64,000 bases of DNA, from assembly GCF_038502225.1 (NCBI RefSeq), contig NC_091307.1, forward strand, positions 20,251,032 through 20,315,031, given 5' to 3'. The notes under the pieces were generated by a model that saw only the letters and a list, made by a program, of their open reading frames with translations, was not told where the DNA came from and ran no database searches. This document shows positions 1 to 11,886 of the stretch, in pieces. Each line of letters opens with the position of its first letter. Within the stretch, counting starts at the first letter, position 1. The DNA is from Cherax quadricarinatus (lineage: Eukaryota > Arthropoda > Malacostraca > Decapoda > Parastacidae). Position numbers and translations under genes: made by a program.

Positions 1-415
1 CTTTACCTTAATACCTATGACGGGTTTTGTGTGTTTTTCTATTTCCGCAGCTTTCCCACCTAGGCCACGCTTATCTGGTCCAGGCTGTTGCTGCTGGTGA
101 CTCGCTGGCTCACATATTCATCACAGTCTAGTTGATGCAACAGTTGGAGGTATTTGTCAAGTGTCCTTTTGTTCCGGCATTGTTTCTGATATCTTCTGGT
201 AGTGCTGAATAGTGTAGGCCCACGGATGTTGAGACAAAGTTCTCTTATTGTGCTCACGGCACCCCTGCTTTTCACTGGATTTATTTTACATTTTCTTTCA
301 TATCTGTATGTTGGTATGGCAGTGTGCAGGTTTGGGGCCAGGCCCTCAAGTACCTTTCAGGTATATCATCTATCCTCCTCTCCAGCTAGTATGTACAGTC
401 AAATTACATGAATAG
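1..415 (-). mobile_element. Family B LINE 3' fragment
   Basis: Reads on the minus strand as the 3' end of a family B non-LTR retrotransposon. The diagnostic 3' terminus (degenerate TACCTTTGATGAGTTT) sits at position 1-20. It is followed by the noncoding or C-terminal block that matches the copies at 2083, 22868, 30885 and 51660: the 'gttgctgctgg' stretch, the 'tgtttctgatatcttctgg' stretch and the 'cacccctgcttttcactgg' stretch. It is 5'-truncated at about 415 and several stops break the frame. Confidence 0.8.
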
Positions 416-2082
416 GAACTTAATGTCTGGCAGTGGCGTAAGGACTTGCAGATGGTTGGAAACAATTCATTCTTTATTAACTGTGTAAAAATGGGTTGTT
501 CTTAAAGGACATTTATTCTCCCAGGCATCATTTTTTCTCCATTGATGGCATTCTTTTAATCAGTGGGCAGTTTTTCATACACTGTAGTATTATTCCCCTT
601 TTCAACACTGCGTCCCTTCTCTCCCCTTCACTTGGATAGCCATCGTCATGAGCATTTTGTATTCGAATTTTTCCCTTAATATTTTTTACTGTGTTTTTAG
701 TACTCTGCAATCGTGTTGTCTTTATTTATTTCAGTTTTCCGTTACCTTTTTTTATTCGCGATCTACCTCACTCAATAGTGACCGTTTCTTTCAGCTGCTA
801 CCTCTGTGAAGGACTCTCATTGTTCTGTAGTTATCCTTCGTTCCGTATTATCTTGAATTAGCCCAGCCTCCCATTTTGCCTCTATCAGCTGTTGTGGTTT
901 TGTTCCTCAGGAAATGCATTTTTTTCCAGATTGCCTACTGGAGTTTCTTCTCCATTTAATTAATAAGCAGAGGATCACTGCCTAGAAGTGATCAAAGATG
1001 ATTCTGTCAGCTTTGCTGAAAACCTAGTGTATAATGCCGACCAGTTGCTGTTCAAGACACGTAAGTAAACACCTAGAACATTTTTCATTATGGAAAGGTT
1101 GTAGTCCTGGGACCTGGTTCACTCCAAGAACAAACATTTCCATTATAAAGTGTCCCAAGTTTTTGCTCGTGTGTCTTTCACCACACTCTATGAGCTTTGT
1201 TCCTCTGTGATCGTTACGACCTCTCTTCCGCTCGCCAGCGAGTGTGATCGTTAGTTGTTTCCCACCTATCACTTTATTTTTTTTGTCCGGGTTCTTTTTC
1301 TCTTCTTTCCTCATGTTATCACTAATATATTCAGGATCTGTCATGAGTATAAGCGACAGCATCAGCGCTGTCATCACCATCATCATCATTGTCTTCATTT
1401 CACCACCGTCATCACCGTCAGAATTATCTCTGCGAGCATCGTCACCAGTATCATCATTACCATTGCTATAATCATCATCACTGTCATGCACCACGCTGTG
1501 TATCTTTTCATTTTTCTGCTCTCTCCTCCCTCTCTCAGTTTAAATTTCCTTTGATTAATAGAAAACTACGCTTTTTTGCGTTTCTCGACGAATTTCATTA
1601 AAGTTTTCATGTGCAGTTTGTTGCCATTTTTATGGGGTGTTGCATTTGATCCTACGCGTCCTGAAACTGTGTTACACATTCGCTTTTCTTCGTATAATTT
1701 GAATTATTGAAATTTATTTCGCATATGTGTGTTCTTCCGTTATGATTGGTGTTAACAACGTTACGTCTGTTAATGGTTCTGAGGATTATCGCCTATCAGC
1801 CCGAGCTCAGGCTAGGCCTCCAAAATTGTTTTTTACATAGATAGCAACCTAATACACTAGTGAATCTATCATAAATTACATCTGGAAAACACCGTAGAGA
1901 AAATTTCCAACTCTGCACACTGACATTACTCTTTATTAGAGTATGAGGCTGCAGACACTGGAACAGGGGAGGGGCAAAAACACTAACAAAGCCGTCATGA
2001 TGACGGCTTTGAGGGGACTTGAGCTAAAGTTTGTCACGGCCACGCTGGCGGGAGATTCGTCTGTAAAAACTTTGAGGAATTA
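416..2082. other. No gene or known repeat recognised
   Basis: AT-rich sequence with short open frames and no family signature that I can see. The one clear structure is an imperfect ATC/CAT-rich stretch near 1372-1490. A 1981-2010 segment carries a small inverted repeat (CCGTCATGATGACGG). Confidence 0.4.
1372..1490. repeat. Imperfect CAT/ATC trinucleotide repeat
   Basis: Dense interrupted runs of CATCAT, CACCGTCAT and ATCATC. The histidine- or aspartate-rich frames read through it on both strands are products of the repeat, not a gene. Confidence 0.75.
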
Positions 2083-2662
2083 CGCTAGTTTTCCTATTCC
2101 CAGAACCCGGCCTCAGTCCAACTCGTTTGGTGCTTGGTTAGTCAACGAGGCTGTTGGTGCTGGCTACCCACTGGCCCACATATCCATCCCAGCCTGATTG
2201 GTCTAATACCTGGAGAAGATACTTGCTCATCTTCCTCTTGAAGACTTCTACACTTGATATCTTCTTGTAAGACGTTGAACAGTCTGGGGCCACGGATGTT
2301 GATACGATGCTCTCTTCTTATGCCTATAGTGTCCCAGCTTTTCACTGGGTTTATTTTGCACTTTCTCCCATATTTTTCACTCCAGTAATGTTATGGCTGT
2401 GTGCAGGTTTGGGACTAGGCCCTCGAGTACTTTTCAGGTATATATATTTTCCCTGTATATATTATCATGTATCTTTGTCCTCCGCTCCAGTGAGTATATA
2501 TTTAGGACTTTAAGGCGTTCTCAGTAATTTAAATGTTTTGTTGGTTCGATGGAGGCCGTAAACGATCTCTGTATCTGTTCCAGCTCTGATATCTCTTTCT
2601 GCTCTGAACGGGGCTGTCAACACTGAACAACATTCTCAACGAGAGAGCACAAGCAATTTGAA
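2083..2662 (-). mobile_element. Family B LINE 3' fragment, about 580 bp
   Basis: On the minus strand this carries the decayed C-terminal RT-associated region. Near 2580-2662 a frame resembles the family A text LVLSRLEYCC..PFKAG. It then runs through the conserved noncoding 3' block (gatatcttcttg, gttggtgctgg). It lacks a clean frame. Divergence from the copy at 30885 suggests an old insertion. Confidence 0.8.
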
Positions 2663-2879
2663 GTGTCACCATTGTTTACCTTTCCCTGTGCATATTTCTC
2701 AGAAATATTGCCGGAACAAGTGTACAAGTCTGCAAGAGGAAATTATATCACTTCCACGAAGTGCCAGGTGGGTATGTGGAACAGCCGGCCGCCATCTTGG
2801 CTGAGTAGGCAGCCAACAGAAAAGTCTGGTTCCCGGTCCAGACAGTGAGGGTAAAAAAAAAAATACAAAAAAGTTCACG

Positions 2880-2992
2880 AAACTGGTGAAAAGTATTTGA
2901 CTGTATTCGACTGAAGAAGCCTACTGTGTAGGCGAAACGTTTCGGAATAAAGTTGTCTAACTGTTGCATATGTGTCTTACCTAACAGATATT
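2880..2992. repeat. GAAACGTTTCGG half element of the inverted-repeat family
   Basis: Contains AGGCGAAACGTTTCGGAATA and then a TGTTGCATATGTGTCTTACC tail. The core matches the arms of the inverted repeats at 34751, 35351 and 59898. The GTTGCATATGT tail is also shared with the 59898 element. Only one arm is present here. Confidence 0.5.
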
Positions 2993-3239
2993 AGAGGTTA
3001 GGCTAGGCCCCGTGAGACGGGTAAGTTTCTCTGTATAATCATTGAGAGTTTATCTTGTCTGTCACCTTCATAATTCTTTGCACTCCTGATCCCTTGCGCC
3101 ATTCTTCATGTGTTTTCCCTACACTTCTTGACTTTGAAAGCCTCCCAGGGGCACATTCAACCCCTTCACCGTTCCGTTGCTTCATTAGTCCTTCATTCAC
3201 TTTCCTGTGTCGCCCCACCACTTTACAATAGTCATCTAC

Positions 3240-3545
3240 GCTAACCCTCTCTTTCTATATATTCCCTCTCCCTCCTCTTTTCTTCTAACTCCTCTTTCCT
3301 CTGCCCTCTTATTTAATCATCTCTCTCTCTCCTCAACCCATCACTTTTCACCTGCCATTCCTTTTCCCTCTGTCTCCCTCCTATTGTTTTTATCTCCCCC
3401 TTTTTTATTTTCCCTCTTTTTTTCCCTTTTTCTTTCTCTCCCTCCCCTCTCTCCCCTCCACTTCCCCTCTCCCTCCCCCTCACGCTCCCTCTCTGCCTCC
3501 CCTTTCCCCACTATTCTCCTCCCCTTCCTCACCACAAACTTCACG
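3240..3545. repeat. Pyrimidine-rich low-complexity tract
   Basis: About 300 bp of nearly pure C and T on the + strand, with CTCCCTC and TTTTCCC runs. Open frames through it on both strands are low-complexity and non-genic. Confidence 0.8.
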
Positions 3546-3924
3546 CTATGACATAAATGAAAATAGATGAGAGTTAATAACAGTGTCTGGTCTGCCAGAT
3601 TCCCTGCCACTCATTACGAACGGAAGTTAGGCATCTCTTGATATATTTCTACCAGCCATTATGCTTGCAGTAAATCAATGCTGTTCCTTACCACCCTCAG
3701 AGTTATCAAGGTTTGATGTTTGGGCCCACAGCTCTGCTAGTGTGCCACCTGGACCTGACGCTTGCAGCAACAGAATGGTTGTCCAGGTACTGGTAGTTAA
3801 GAGGTATGTACTTCTGCGAACATGTAAGACTGCGACACTTCAATTTTTTTTTTTATGTTACAAAGAGGTCCTCGAACTCGAAAAATTTGATATGTATGCC
3901 ATGGAAGATCAAACAAAATTGTGA

Positions 3925-4055
3925 TGGATATGTGGACCAGAGGGCCATCAGCAGCTTCAGCTGAGTTGACCAAGCAAGCACCAGATGAGCATGGCCCAAG
4001 GCCGGGCTCTGGAAATAAAAAAGCTCGAAACTCATCAAAGGTATACATGCTACAC
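3925..4055 (+). mobile_element. Family B LINE 3' end
   Basis: Starts at GATGGATATGTGG and runs through AAGCAAGCACCAGATGAGC to the terminal CTCGAAACTCATCAAAGGTA. This is a solo 3' end of about 130 bp, severely 5'-truncated. Confidence 0.85.
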
Positions 4056-4352
4056 TCGTGTGGGTAGACTTGAAGAGCGTGTTTTATGGAGGTCCCCGTA
4101 ATGACAAATGGTGAGGCTGTTTGTACAGTCACTATTCACACCCATCGGAGCTTTAAGGTGTGCGCGCTCTTCTTATGGGTGTGGGTGTGTAGCTTGGGAT
4201 ATAAGCTGTGTATGTGTGTGTGCGGGTGTGTAGATAGAAGGTGGAGGAGTAAGAGATCATTAGGTTGGCGTGGATACATAGCATGGGCAGGGAACTCTGG
4301 TGTTGGAGGGCGTTAGGGTGGCTTGTGTGGGTGTGGATGTGCGGCATAGACA
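4056..4352. other. GT-rich stretch, no gene
   Basis: Contains GTGTGGGTGTGTAG-like runs between 4150 and 4350. No coding signature is seen. Confidence 0.4.
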
Positions 4353-4387
4353 GTGGGTGTCCCTGCTTCTTAAGCAGGGACACCCAC
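4353..4387. repeat. Perfect 16-bp hairpin with 3-nt loop
   Basis: The left arm GTGGGTGTCCCTGCTT (4353-4368) and the right arm AAGCAGGGACACCCAC (4372-4387) are exact reverse complements, separated by CTT. No poly-T or gene lies next to it, so a terminator role is not supported. Confidence 0.85.
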
Positions 4388-4693
4388 CTGTTGCAGATTT
4401 ATTCATTACTGGGCACTCTGTTTAAACCTGCTGTGTACCACTTGTTAACATGATTGTATCGGCTAGAATTTTGCATAATAAATGCAGTTAATGTAAATTA
4501 AATTGGAATTTGAAGTAGTATATTGAGCTTTCTGGCGAGGGAAGGAGGGAGACCTGAGGGAGGAGACAGAGATGGAAGGCGAGGGAAAGAAAAATGTATA
4601 AGGAAGAGGAGGAAGGAGAGAAACAGAGAGTGGAAGGTAAGTAAGAGGTAAATGTGGCGTATTATTGAAGGACGAAACATAGGAACAAGGAAG

Positions 4694-4752
4694 CCTGGCT
4701 TCACACCGGGCTGTGATAGTAAAACCCTCGAAGCTGGTCACAGGTGTGTCAG
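4694..4752 (+). mobile_element. Family B LINE 3' terminus remnant
   Basis: GCCTGGCTTCACACCGGGCT followed by a CCCTCGAAGCTGGTCACAGG segment resembles the last 60 bp of family B. It is short and diverged. A similar variant ends the copy at 37640-37800. Confidence 0.5.
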
Positions 4753-4929
4753 GCGCTATCCTCTCCCTCAGGACTAGTTCTCTTTTCCTCTGCCTCCTCC
4801 CTTCGCTCCATGGGAAACAGTGAAATATAGTTATGCATATTTCTACTGTGAGAGTTGCACTCTACACAAGGACGACGAAGACTTGTGTACGAGTGAAGAG
4901 AGACGCGCAATGTTCTCTCAACTTTTGAC

Positions 4930-5540
4930 ATTGTAGAATACCTGAAGGATGCTTCAGGGAGTCATTACCCCCGCGACCAGGTCCTAGACCAAGTCTTCTG
5001 AAGGATAAAGGCCCGATCAACCAGACTGTTTCTGCTGGCCGCACGTAGTCCAACGTACGAATTACAGCCCGGCTGGTCAGACACTAATCTGAGGAACGTG
5101 TTCAATTTCCTCTGAAAGATAGCCAGAGGTTTGTTGGTAATTCCCCTTATGCACGAAGGAAAGGCATCGAAGAGTCGGGAACCTCTGACGCCCTTCCAAG
5201 TCTCTCTTAGTTTATTTATCGCGTCTCTGTTTTTGAATAGAGGCATTTTGCACCGTCTTCCTAGTCTCTTGTTGTCATACGGAGTGATTTCGGTGTTCAC
5301 ATTTGAAACCACTCCCTCCAAAATTTTCCAGGTGTAAATTATTATATACCTTTCTTGCCTACGTTCCAAGGAATACAGATGAAGGGACTTCAGGTGTTAC
5401 CAGTGGTTTAGATGCTTGACTGAATATACAGATTAGTGAAAGTCCCTTGCACCTTTACCAGCTCAGCAATTTCGCCATCGTTTGAGGGGGGGCCGTCAGT
5501 ATACAGCAGTATTCCAGTCTGCAGAGAACAAGTATTAGTG
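4930..5540 (-). mobile_element. Family A LINE 3' fragment, about 610 bp
   Basis: On the minus strand, a 134-residue open stretch (5369 to 4965) matches the C-terminus of the family A polyprotein: RRQERYIIIYTWKILEG, then KRLGRRCKMP, then a proline- and leucine-rich block ending near NSLVDRAFILQ. The sequence upstream to about 5540 carries the 'SLVLSRLEYC' coding segment with breaks. The 3' tail at 4930-4970 has a degenerate form of the family A terminus. Confidence 0.9.
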
Positions 5541-6734
5541 AGGATATTTCATTTATTAGCAAAAATATAAAAAGTTCTCTTGTCCTGTATTATATGATCC
5601 TCTTAGTGGAGCTATAGGATTTATATAACAGAGGTCCTCTGCTGGATTCTTGGTTCTACACGTAAAAAGAAAAATAAAGATCACGTAAGATTCTGCTGGA
5701 AGGATTTCCGTCCTATATAAAAAAGAGAGAGACACACCACGTAGTAGTGTCCTAGGATAAAATACTGCAGAATCGCGTGTTTTTTAAAAATGTATCATGT
5801 GATTGTGATGATTTGCTCACCTGCCGTTTATCTCGCCAGGAATATTGACACAATAGATCATACAGGATGTTCTCTTGTTTGATCATTAAGACAATAAGTC
5901 ATTTTTTTTTAATATTTTCGAGTATGAATGTAGACTAATATATAACAGTAATGTTGAAATATTATTGAATCATTAAATTACAACTTGGATGGTCTATAAT
6001 TTATCCAGTATTGTCGAACGATTTTCGTTCTTGGGACTAACTAATGGTAGTCGTCGTTATTGTCGTCGTTGTCGTCAGTGTGTATAATAGTCAGCCTCGT
6101 CGGGTCACCATCTGGAAAAGACCTGGGTCGGGACAGAACTGGCGAACCTGGTACTACTAGTCAGCCTCATAGTTGCCACACATTAGCTTAATTTCTACCC
6201 TACAGATTCCTAGGGTCTTGTGTTTGTGTATGATTGCTGTGTTACGCAGCTGGCTGTGTTCTTGAAAAGTATCATTTACCCAGGATGGAGTTAATATCGC
6301 TGATGTCATGTCAGTATTTTGGGCTGAAACTGTGTGACTCAGGATAAGTGACACTGCTCATTACTGTCTTTGCGATGGTGTGTTCACTCGGAAGGTGAGT
6401 GGTTTTCTCAGAATTTTGCTGGTATTAAAAGCAGCATGGCGTATTTTTTTTTTAAACTGTTGCCGCCTTCGACTCCGCCTACAGGAGGTATTGTTAGAGG
6501 TCCACAGCACCACACCCCTACACTACTAATATCGCCATGCCCGTAGGCCTAGCTCTCTAATTGTTTGTACAAGGCGGCCATTAAACAACCCCACCTTTGT
6601 GCTGTATATCCCCTTCTCCTTTTACCTTTCTCTTACTTTTCCTCCCTTCTTCCTTTCCCTGTAGTGTCTTTTCCTTTCTCCCTATCCCTCTCCTTCCTTT
6701 CATTTTTTTTTTTGCTTGCCGCACACGAGTACTG
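5541..6734. other. No gene recognised
   Basis: AT-rich. It includes a GTCGTCGTTATTGTCGTCG stretch near 6051-6080 and a CT-rich run at 6600-6715. No splice-flanked exon or repeat family was recognised. Confidence 0.4.
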
Positions 6735-7012
6735 TCCCTAGTTTGGAGTGAGAGATATGGAAGTGCAAATTAAACCCAGTGAAAAGCAGGAGCGCGTGGG
6801 CACAAGACAACTTATCAGAAGATATCAGAGACTGCTGGAACAAGCGTAGAAGTCTTCAAGAGGAAACTGGGCAAGTGTATTCACCAGGTGTCAGATCACT
6901 CAGACTGCGATGGATATGTGGGTCAGCGTGGTTGACTAGGCAAGCACCAGACGAGCCTGGCTCATGACCGGGCTCTGGGAGTAAAAATGCTCTCGAAACT
7001 CATCAAAGGTGC
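6735..7012 (+). mobile_element. Family B LINE 3' fragment
   Basis: Matches the copies at 22868 and 28472: TGGAGTGAGAGATATGGAAG, then AGAAGATATCAGAGACTGC, then GTCTTCAAGAGGAAACTGG, and the terminal CTCGAAACTCATCAAAGGT. A deletion relative to other copies removes the 'cagcagcaacagcc' segment near 6930. Confidence 0.85.
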
Positions 7013-7689
7013 GCTTTGTTGAGTAATAAAAATTACTTCCTTTTCTTATCCTCTCCTTTCCTCCTTTTCCCCTCCTTATTTAGCTGCCCTTTCTCCACCT
7101 ATCCGCCAGCTGCCCAGCTGTAGCCTGTTGGGGTCTTGTTACACGGTAAAGGGAAAGTGGATCTTCCCTCTAATACATTTAAAAATTTTTAGTGCCTCTG
7201 TAATCTTTAGACTATTTCCCACAGGATGGGTATGTGGGTGTATAACACATATCAAACCAAATAGGGGAAGGGAGGATAAATTTAGGCAGGAATGCAGTAT
7301 GGAAGGGAGTATGTGAGTCTGGGGGTGACTTATCTGGGAGGCCCCAGTGGTGGTGGCTCTTACATAGATTCAGACTAATGTTGTTAATTTATTTGTCATG
7401 GAGAAAGATATGACGCAGGTTTTTTTTCATATGGTGACCTTCTGAATGACTCGTTAAGATTTTAAAAACTGTGTCGATGCTAGAGTGATGCCGTATACTG
7501 TCGGCCCCCTTCAAGACAGGCGTGATTGCTCGTATACACACGATAAAGCATCTGAACTGCTGGGGTCCCTTCACTGTATTCCTTGTAACGTAGGTGAGAA
7601 AATTAGTTAATAATAAACACCTGGAAATTCCCAAACCTGAATACCAAAATCACTCCGTATGACATCAAGAGAATTGGCAGACAATGAAA
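7013..7689. other. No gene recognised
   Basis: CT-rich at 7030-7110, otherwise unremarkable. Open frames are short and show no recognisable domain. Confidence 0.35.
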
Positions 7690-7990
7690 AATACTTCCAC
7701 TGAAAAGCAGGGGAGCGACGAGTACACTAAGAGACTCCGATGAGTGTTAGTGGTTCCAGACTCTTCAACGCATGGGAATTACCAACAAACCTCTGGCTGT
7801 CTTCAAGAAGGAATTGGACATGTTCTTCAGATCGATGCCTCACCAGCCGTGCTGTGGTTCGTACGCTGGACTGCGTGCGGCCAACAGTAACAGCCCTGTT
7901 GATCAAGCTTTGATACTCCAGGCGTGGTCTGGGAGAAGTCCACGGGGGGCACCGACCTCCGGAAACGTAATTCAGGTATCCTTCATGTTG
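7690..7990 (+). mobile_element. Family A LINE 3' fragment
   Basis: The + strand frame starting near 7772 reads GITNKPLAVFKKELDMFFRS followed by a glycine/serine/alanine-rich C-terminus ending near QALILQ, as in the full family A copy (52847-55018). The 3' terminus is decayed (ccacggggggcaccgacc). Confidence 0.88.
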
Positions 7991-8289
7991 ACTCAGGGTC
8001 ACAGATTAGTGTGTACGATGGGGGACTTGGGGTCGTTCCACAGCTGCAAAGCGGCTGTTGAGACGAAAAGTGACATGAAGTTTGTCGATATGTGGCTTAC
8101 GATATGACGGGTTATAAGGAAACCCCAAGCAGGACATTCTTTTGCCCGGGAAGATTGATGAAAGCGACATTTGCAGCTCAATCACGAGTTTTTAAGGGGA
8201 ACCCATAACTCGACCAGCAACCTGTCGATAGGAAGTCTATGATATGCTACTAGCATATCAGACAGAAAGATAATACTCATACCAGAGAG

Positions 8290-8298
8290 CAAAAAAAA

Positions 8299-8336
<38 letters not shown>
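8290..8336. repeat. (A)n(GA)n microsatellite
   Basis: A run of adenines followed by an uninterrupted GA repeat. Confidence 0.95.
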
Positions 8337-8337
<1 letters not shown>

Positions 8338-9258
8338 AAAAGCAGAGGGAGATACCGTAGCTGATCTCCAACTGTCTGACCCCTAACTAGCTGACCCCTA
8401 ACTGTTAACAAAAACTTTGTCTAAACAGTCTAGCTGTCTATCTGTTCGGACCGTCTAACAAAAGCTAGAGCAATTAACGACTAACCCATGATTTGATGAG
8501 AAAATTTACTTTCTCTTTCTAAGTATGAGACAGAGAGATGGAGACGGGAGGGGGGGGGACCGGGGGTAAGGATGAAATGGGAGAGAAGGGAGATAGAAGA
8601 GGTCAATAATGCCGTCTTCCACCCTCTCTAGCATGACCGTTGTTTTCCACCACGTGGGTAGTTGTTACTCTGGCTGTGGTTATTACAGGTGTTGTGGTCT
8701 CAAATTGATGTGCTTTGAGTTTAACTCTAGAGATGTAATGTGTATCATTGTGACGGTGAAGCGCACGATAGAGTTGGTTGGTTTGTAGCCTTGTGAAACT
8801 TTCAGTCTTGTTGGTAAGTATGGGGTAGCTGGGGCTGCTTCCTCTGTGGTGGGAGAGGTAGGTGGGGGAGATAGAAAATAAGAGTAAGTAGAAAATGGGG
8901 AGATGAAAGTTGAGGAAACATAGAAGTTAGGAATAGTTTTAAAAAGAAAACTGGGTTCATCAACAGTAGGCTACTGCCCTCCTACTGTGTATGATAATTA
9001 CATGGTAGGAACAAAAGTAAGCTATGTTACCTTCTCATGTTCCATCACATAGGATGGTTTGCATACGTGAAGTAAGACAGTCTGTTAGTCCGAGCTGGGA
9101 AGCTTCAGAAGGGCGATGAGGATATCGTCAATCATTCCACTATGGCTTCAGTACGTATGGCTTCAACAGAAATGGCTTCAATAGACATCAAATACGTGCC
9201 ACTAGAGTTGCACATGTTGAGATTGAATAAATTAGAGAACCGTGAAGCTGTATATGAA

Positions 9259-9261
<3 letters not shown>
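8337..9261. other. No gene recognised
   Basis: Contains an 'actgacccctaactagctgacccc'-like short duplication near 8378-8402 and a G-rich run near 8549. The interval 9142-9178 repeats ATGGCTTCA three times. No exon or transposon is seen. Confidence 0.35.

Positions 9262-9348
<87 letters not shown>
9262..9348. repeat. (AT)n microsatellite
   Basis: About 87 bp of uninterrupted AT dinucleotide. Confidence 0.97.
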
Positions 9349-9354
<6 letters not shown>

Positions 9355-9925
9355 ATAGTTGTAAATGCTATATTGCTTAATAGGCATATGAATCAGTCAG
9401 GTATGTACGAGCAAACATTTATTAGTTTACCCTTGGGCATAACAAGTGATCGAAAGTAGATAGATGGTGAGGAAGTAGAAATTGTAAAATTTAACGGTGG
9501 GGAAGGTAGCTGGAAGGATGTAAATTGTTGAGACATTGAAGGTGTGGGGAACACGTGCAAGATCAGATCTACTTATTTGTTCTGTTGAACTGAATTGTTG
9601 TGGCAACTTTATTTGTTTTACCTTAAAGCCGATCCCTTCGTATATAATTGTATGTATATTTGTACCTGTGTCCTGTGACCCGTTTCGAGAGGTCACAGGT
9701 ACACTACGATTTGTTTACGTGAACTTAATGGAATTTTATCTGCAGGGGAGGGAACATGGGGGGGGGGGTAGGCCACGAGATGTGGGTGGGCGGGTAAAGT
9801 TTGAAGAGAGTGAGGGTGGGTGGGCGGGTGTGAACACCCACCAGCAGCCGGATGTGTGACATATAACCCGTCTGTCAGCCACCTGTACAGAAAAGCGCGT
9901 CACACCTTGCTCACGCCTGAAGACG
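9349..9925. other. No gene recognised
   Basis: Contains a G-rich stretch (9758-9840). A small inverted repeat, ACCTGTGTCCTGTGACC and GGTCACAGGTAC, lies at 9663-9704. Confidence 0.35.
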
Positions 9926-10060
9926 ACTACCAGGTGTTAAACCCGTAGGGACCATAAAGCCCCAGGGGAAATGGGAGGTAATCACGTTTGATTCAAGGAA
10001 GGGAAAGAATAGCTCTAATTTCATTTATCAAGAGCCCTTCTGAATGAAGTCCCCCCTCTC
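9926..10060. repeat. (ATT)n-associated short repeat (family E)
   Basis: Shares 'taaacccgtagggaccata', 'aaatgggaggtaatca' and 'tcaagagccctt' with copies at 19949, 32680, 42440, 42690 and 52195. This copy has lost its (ATT)n tract. Confidence 0.7.
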
Positions 10061-10489
10061 CCCCTCTCATCCTCGTTGAAGGAAGCTGTCGTATTTCAGT
10101 AGTAATGGCGAATAAGTTGGCGATAATTCGGTAGATAATTGTTGAACAGATCAGGAGGGAAGAGGAATAGGAGTGAAGTACTAGCATTGTGGAACTGAAG
10201 AATCCCTGTTAAGAGGACAACGGCTAGAGGGGTCGTTCATTACTGACGTGACCCGGAAATAACCTCATTCTTCCTGGCCCACCTTCGCAAACGACCAAGC
10301 CAGCCACACCTCATTCTGGTCACTCTTCATAGGTCACAGTGGTGCACCACGCATTGCTGTTGCCACACTGATTACTTACCTGCTGTCACAGTGACATCAT
10401 TGTTATCAAAGTAATGTTACTGGAATGGAACTTTCGCCATTTGGGTCACTTTCTCACATGTGCAGAATTACTAGAATCAGCGTTTAAAA

Positions 10490-11105
10490 AAGTAGAAGCC
10501 ACTGAAAAATTGCAGGAAAATATAAGCAAGGTTTTCCAGTGGGCGGTGGAGAACAACATGACGTTCAGAGGTGATAAGTTCCATTTGCTTAGACATGGAA
10601 AGAATGAAGAACTCAGAAGGGACACTGACTACAACACTCAAAAGAGTCATCAAATAGAAGGAAAGGAACACGTGTAGGACCTAAATATGTATTCACTGGG
10701 CAAAGGAAAAAGAGATACATGCTAATATATACTTGGAAAGTACTTGAGATCCTTGTCCCACATCTGCTCACCACCATAACAACATACTGGAGAAGGGGGA
10801 AGTGCAGAAATAATCCCATTCAAAAATAGGGGCGCTGTGTGCGCGATAAGAGAACGTACCATCGTCCGAGGTCGCAGACACCTTCATCTTCCAGATATCA
10901 GAAACACTGCTGGGATATGTGTAGTCTTCAAGAGAAAACTGGACAAATATCTTCACCAGGTGCCAGATCAACTAGGCTGTGATGGCTGTGTGGGTCAGTG
11001 GGCCACCAGCAGCAGCAGCCTGTTTGACTACGGAAGCACCAGACGAACCATGTCTATGGCTAGGCTTCGGGAGTAGTAAAACGCTCGAAACTCATCAGCG
11101 GTATA
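10490..11105 (+). mobile_element. Family B LINE fragment with internal deletion
   Basis: The + strand frame from about 10494 reads KLQENISKVFQWAVENNMTF and then a GDKFHLLRHGK block. This aligns with the region after the FADD motif of family A (INKVFQRATVNNM..NEDKFQLLRYGK). Text equivalent to 'YSLERRRERYIIIYTWKILEG' follows almost at once (10690-10750), so the thumb-region coding sequence is deleted. The 3' noncoding block and the terminal CTCGAAACTCATCAGCGGTA follow. Confidence 0.88.
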
Positions 11106-11787
11106 TTTGAATATCGCCCAAGACTTGTCAGTATTTAGACATAAGTCCAATATCATTGTCGCGGCTTCCTCATTCGTATTATGTGCAACATTGCACAGTA
11201 CTATGCTCTCTTTGTTATATTCATCCTACTTGTATTTCCGAAGATCGAGTCATGGCTCCTGACCTCACCTCTAAAGTTTTATCGACCTGGCCGCCACAGC
11301 GATATGTTCACTCGCAGGATGAGTAATGCTACCCAGTACCGCATGGCGGCATGTTTCGTCAAAGGAAGAGTGTGCTGGTCAATGACCGAAGAGAAAAATC
11401 TAATATTTTTTCGTGACACTACAAGTTAGCACCTTTGCTTGTTGGGCGTGACACTTCCATGTAACTGTCCCATAAAGATTGGCTATGCTGTTCACCGGTG
11501 GTTCCATATTAAGTCACTGGTGTCACTAGTGGCACTGGGTTATTAGCCTTGATAGTATGATAGCGTGTTAGTAGCATTACCAGAGATTAATAAAGACTGA
11601 CAACTCGGACCTGTAATTTAAGGTTATTACCAGAATTTTAACCGGTAATGGCGTGGAATTAGGTTGATGATTGTGGCGTTAAAGCAAGTAGGTAATTGAA
11701 GGAAGAGAATTCACTACAATTTCTTAACACTAGCTCGTCACGTCATGACCTGGACGAGACACGCTATACAAGGATAAATAAGAGGAT
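11106..11787. other. No gene recognised
   Basis: No family signature is seen. An 82-residue open frame (11181-11429) has no domain that I recognise. Confidence 0.35.
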
Positions 11788-11886
11788 GAAGGCTCCTTAA
11801 CACTCACAAGACGTCATACTGAAGGCTCCTTAACACTCACAAGACGTCATACTGAAGGCTCCTTAACACTCACAAGACGTCATACT
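11788..11886. repeat. Three perfect 33-bp tandem copies
   Basis: The unit begins GAAGGCTCCTTAACACTCAC and ends CATACT. The three copies at 11788, 11821 and 11854 are identical, so the amplification is recent or has been homogenised. Confidence 0.97.

Noticed and set aside
1244..1601. Histidine-rich + strand frames
   Set aside because: They are an artefact of the CAT/CAC trinucleotide stretch.
3207..3610. 114- and 89-residue low-complexity frames
   Set aside because: They lie in a pyrimidine-rich tract and have no protein-like composition.
4353..4387. Transcription terminator hairpin
   Set aside because: There is no adjacent gene or U-tract, and such terminators are not a feature of eukaryotic pol II genes.
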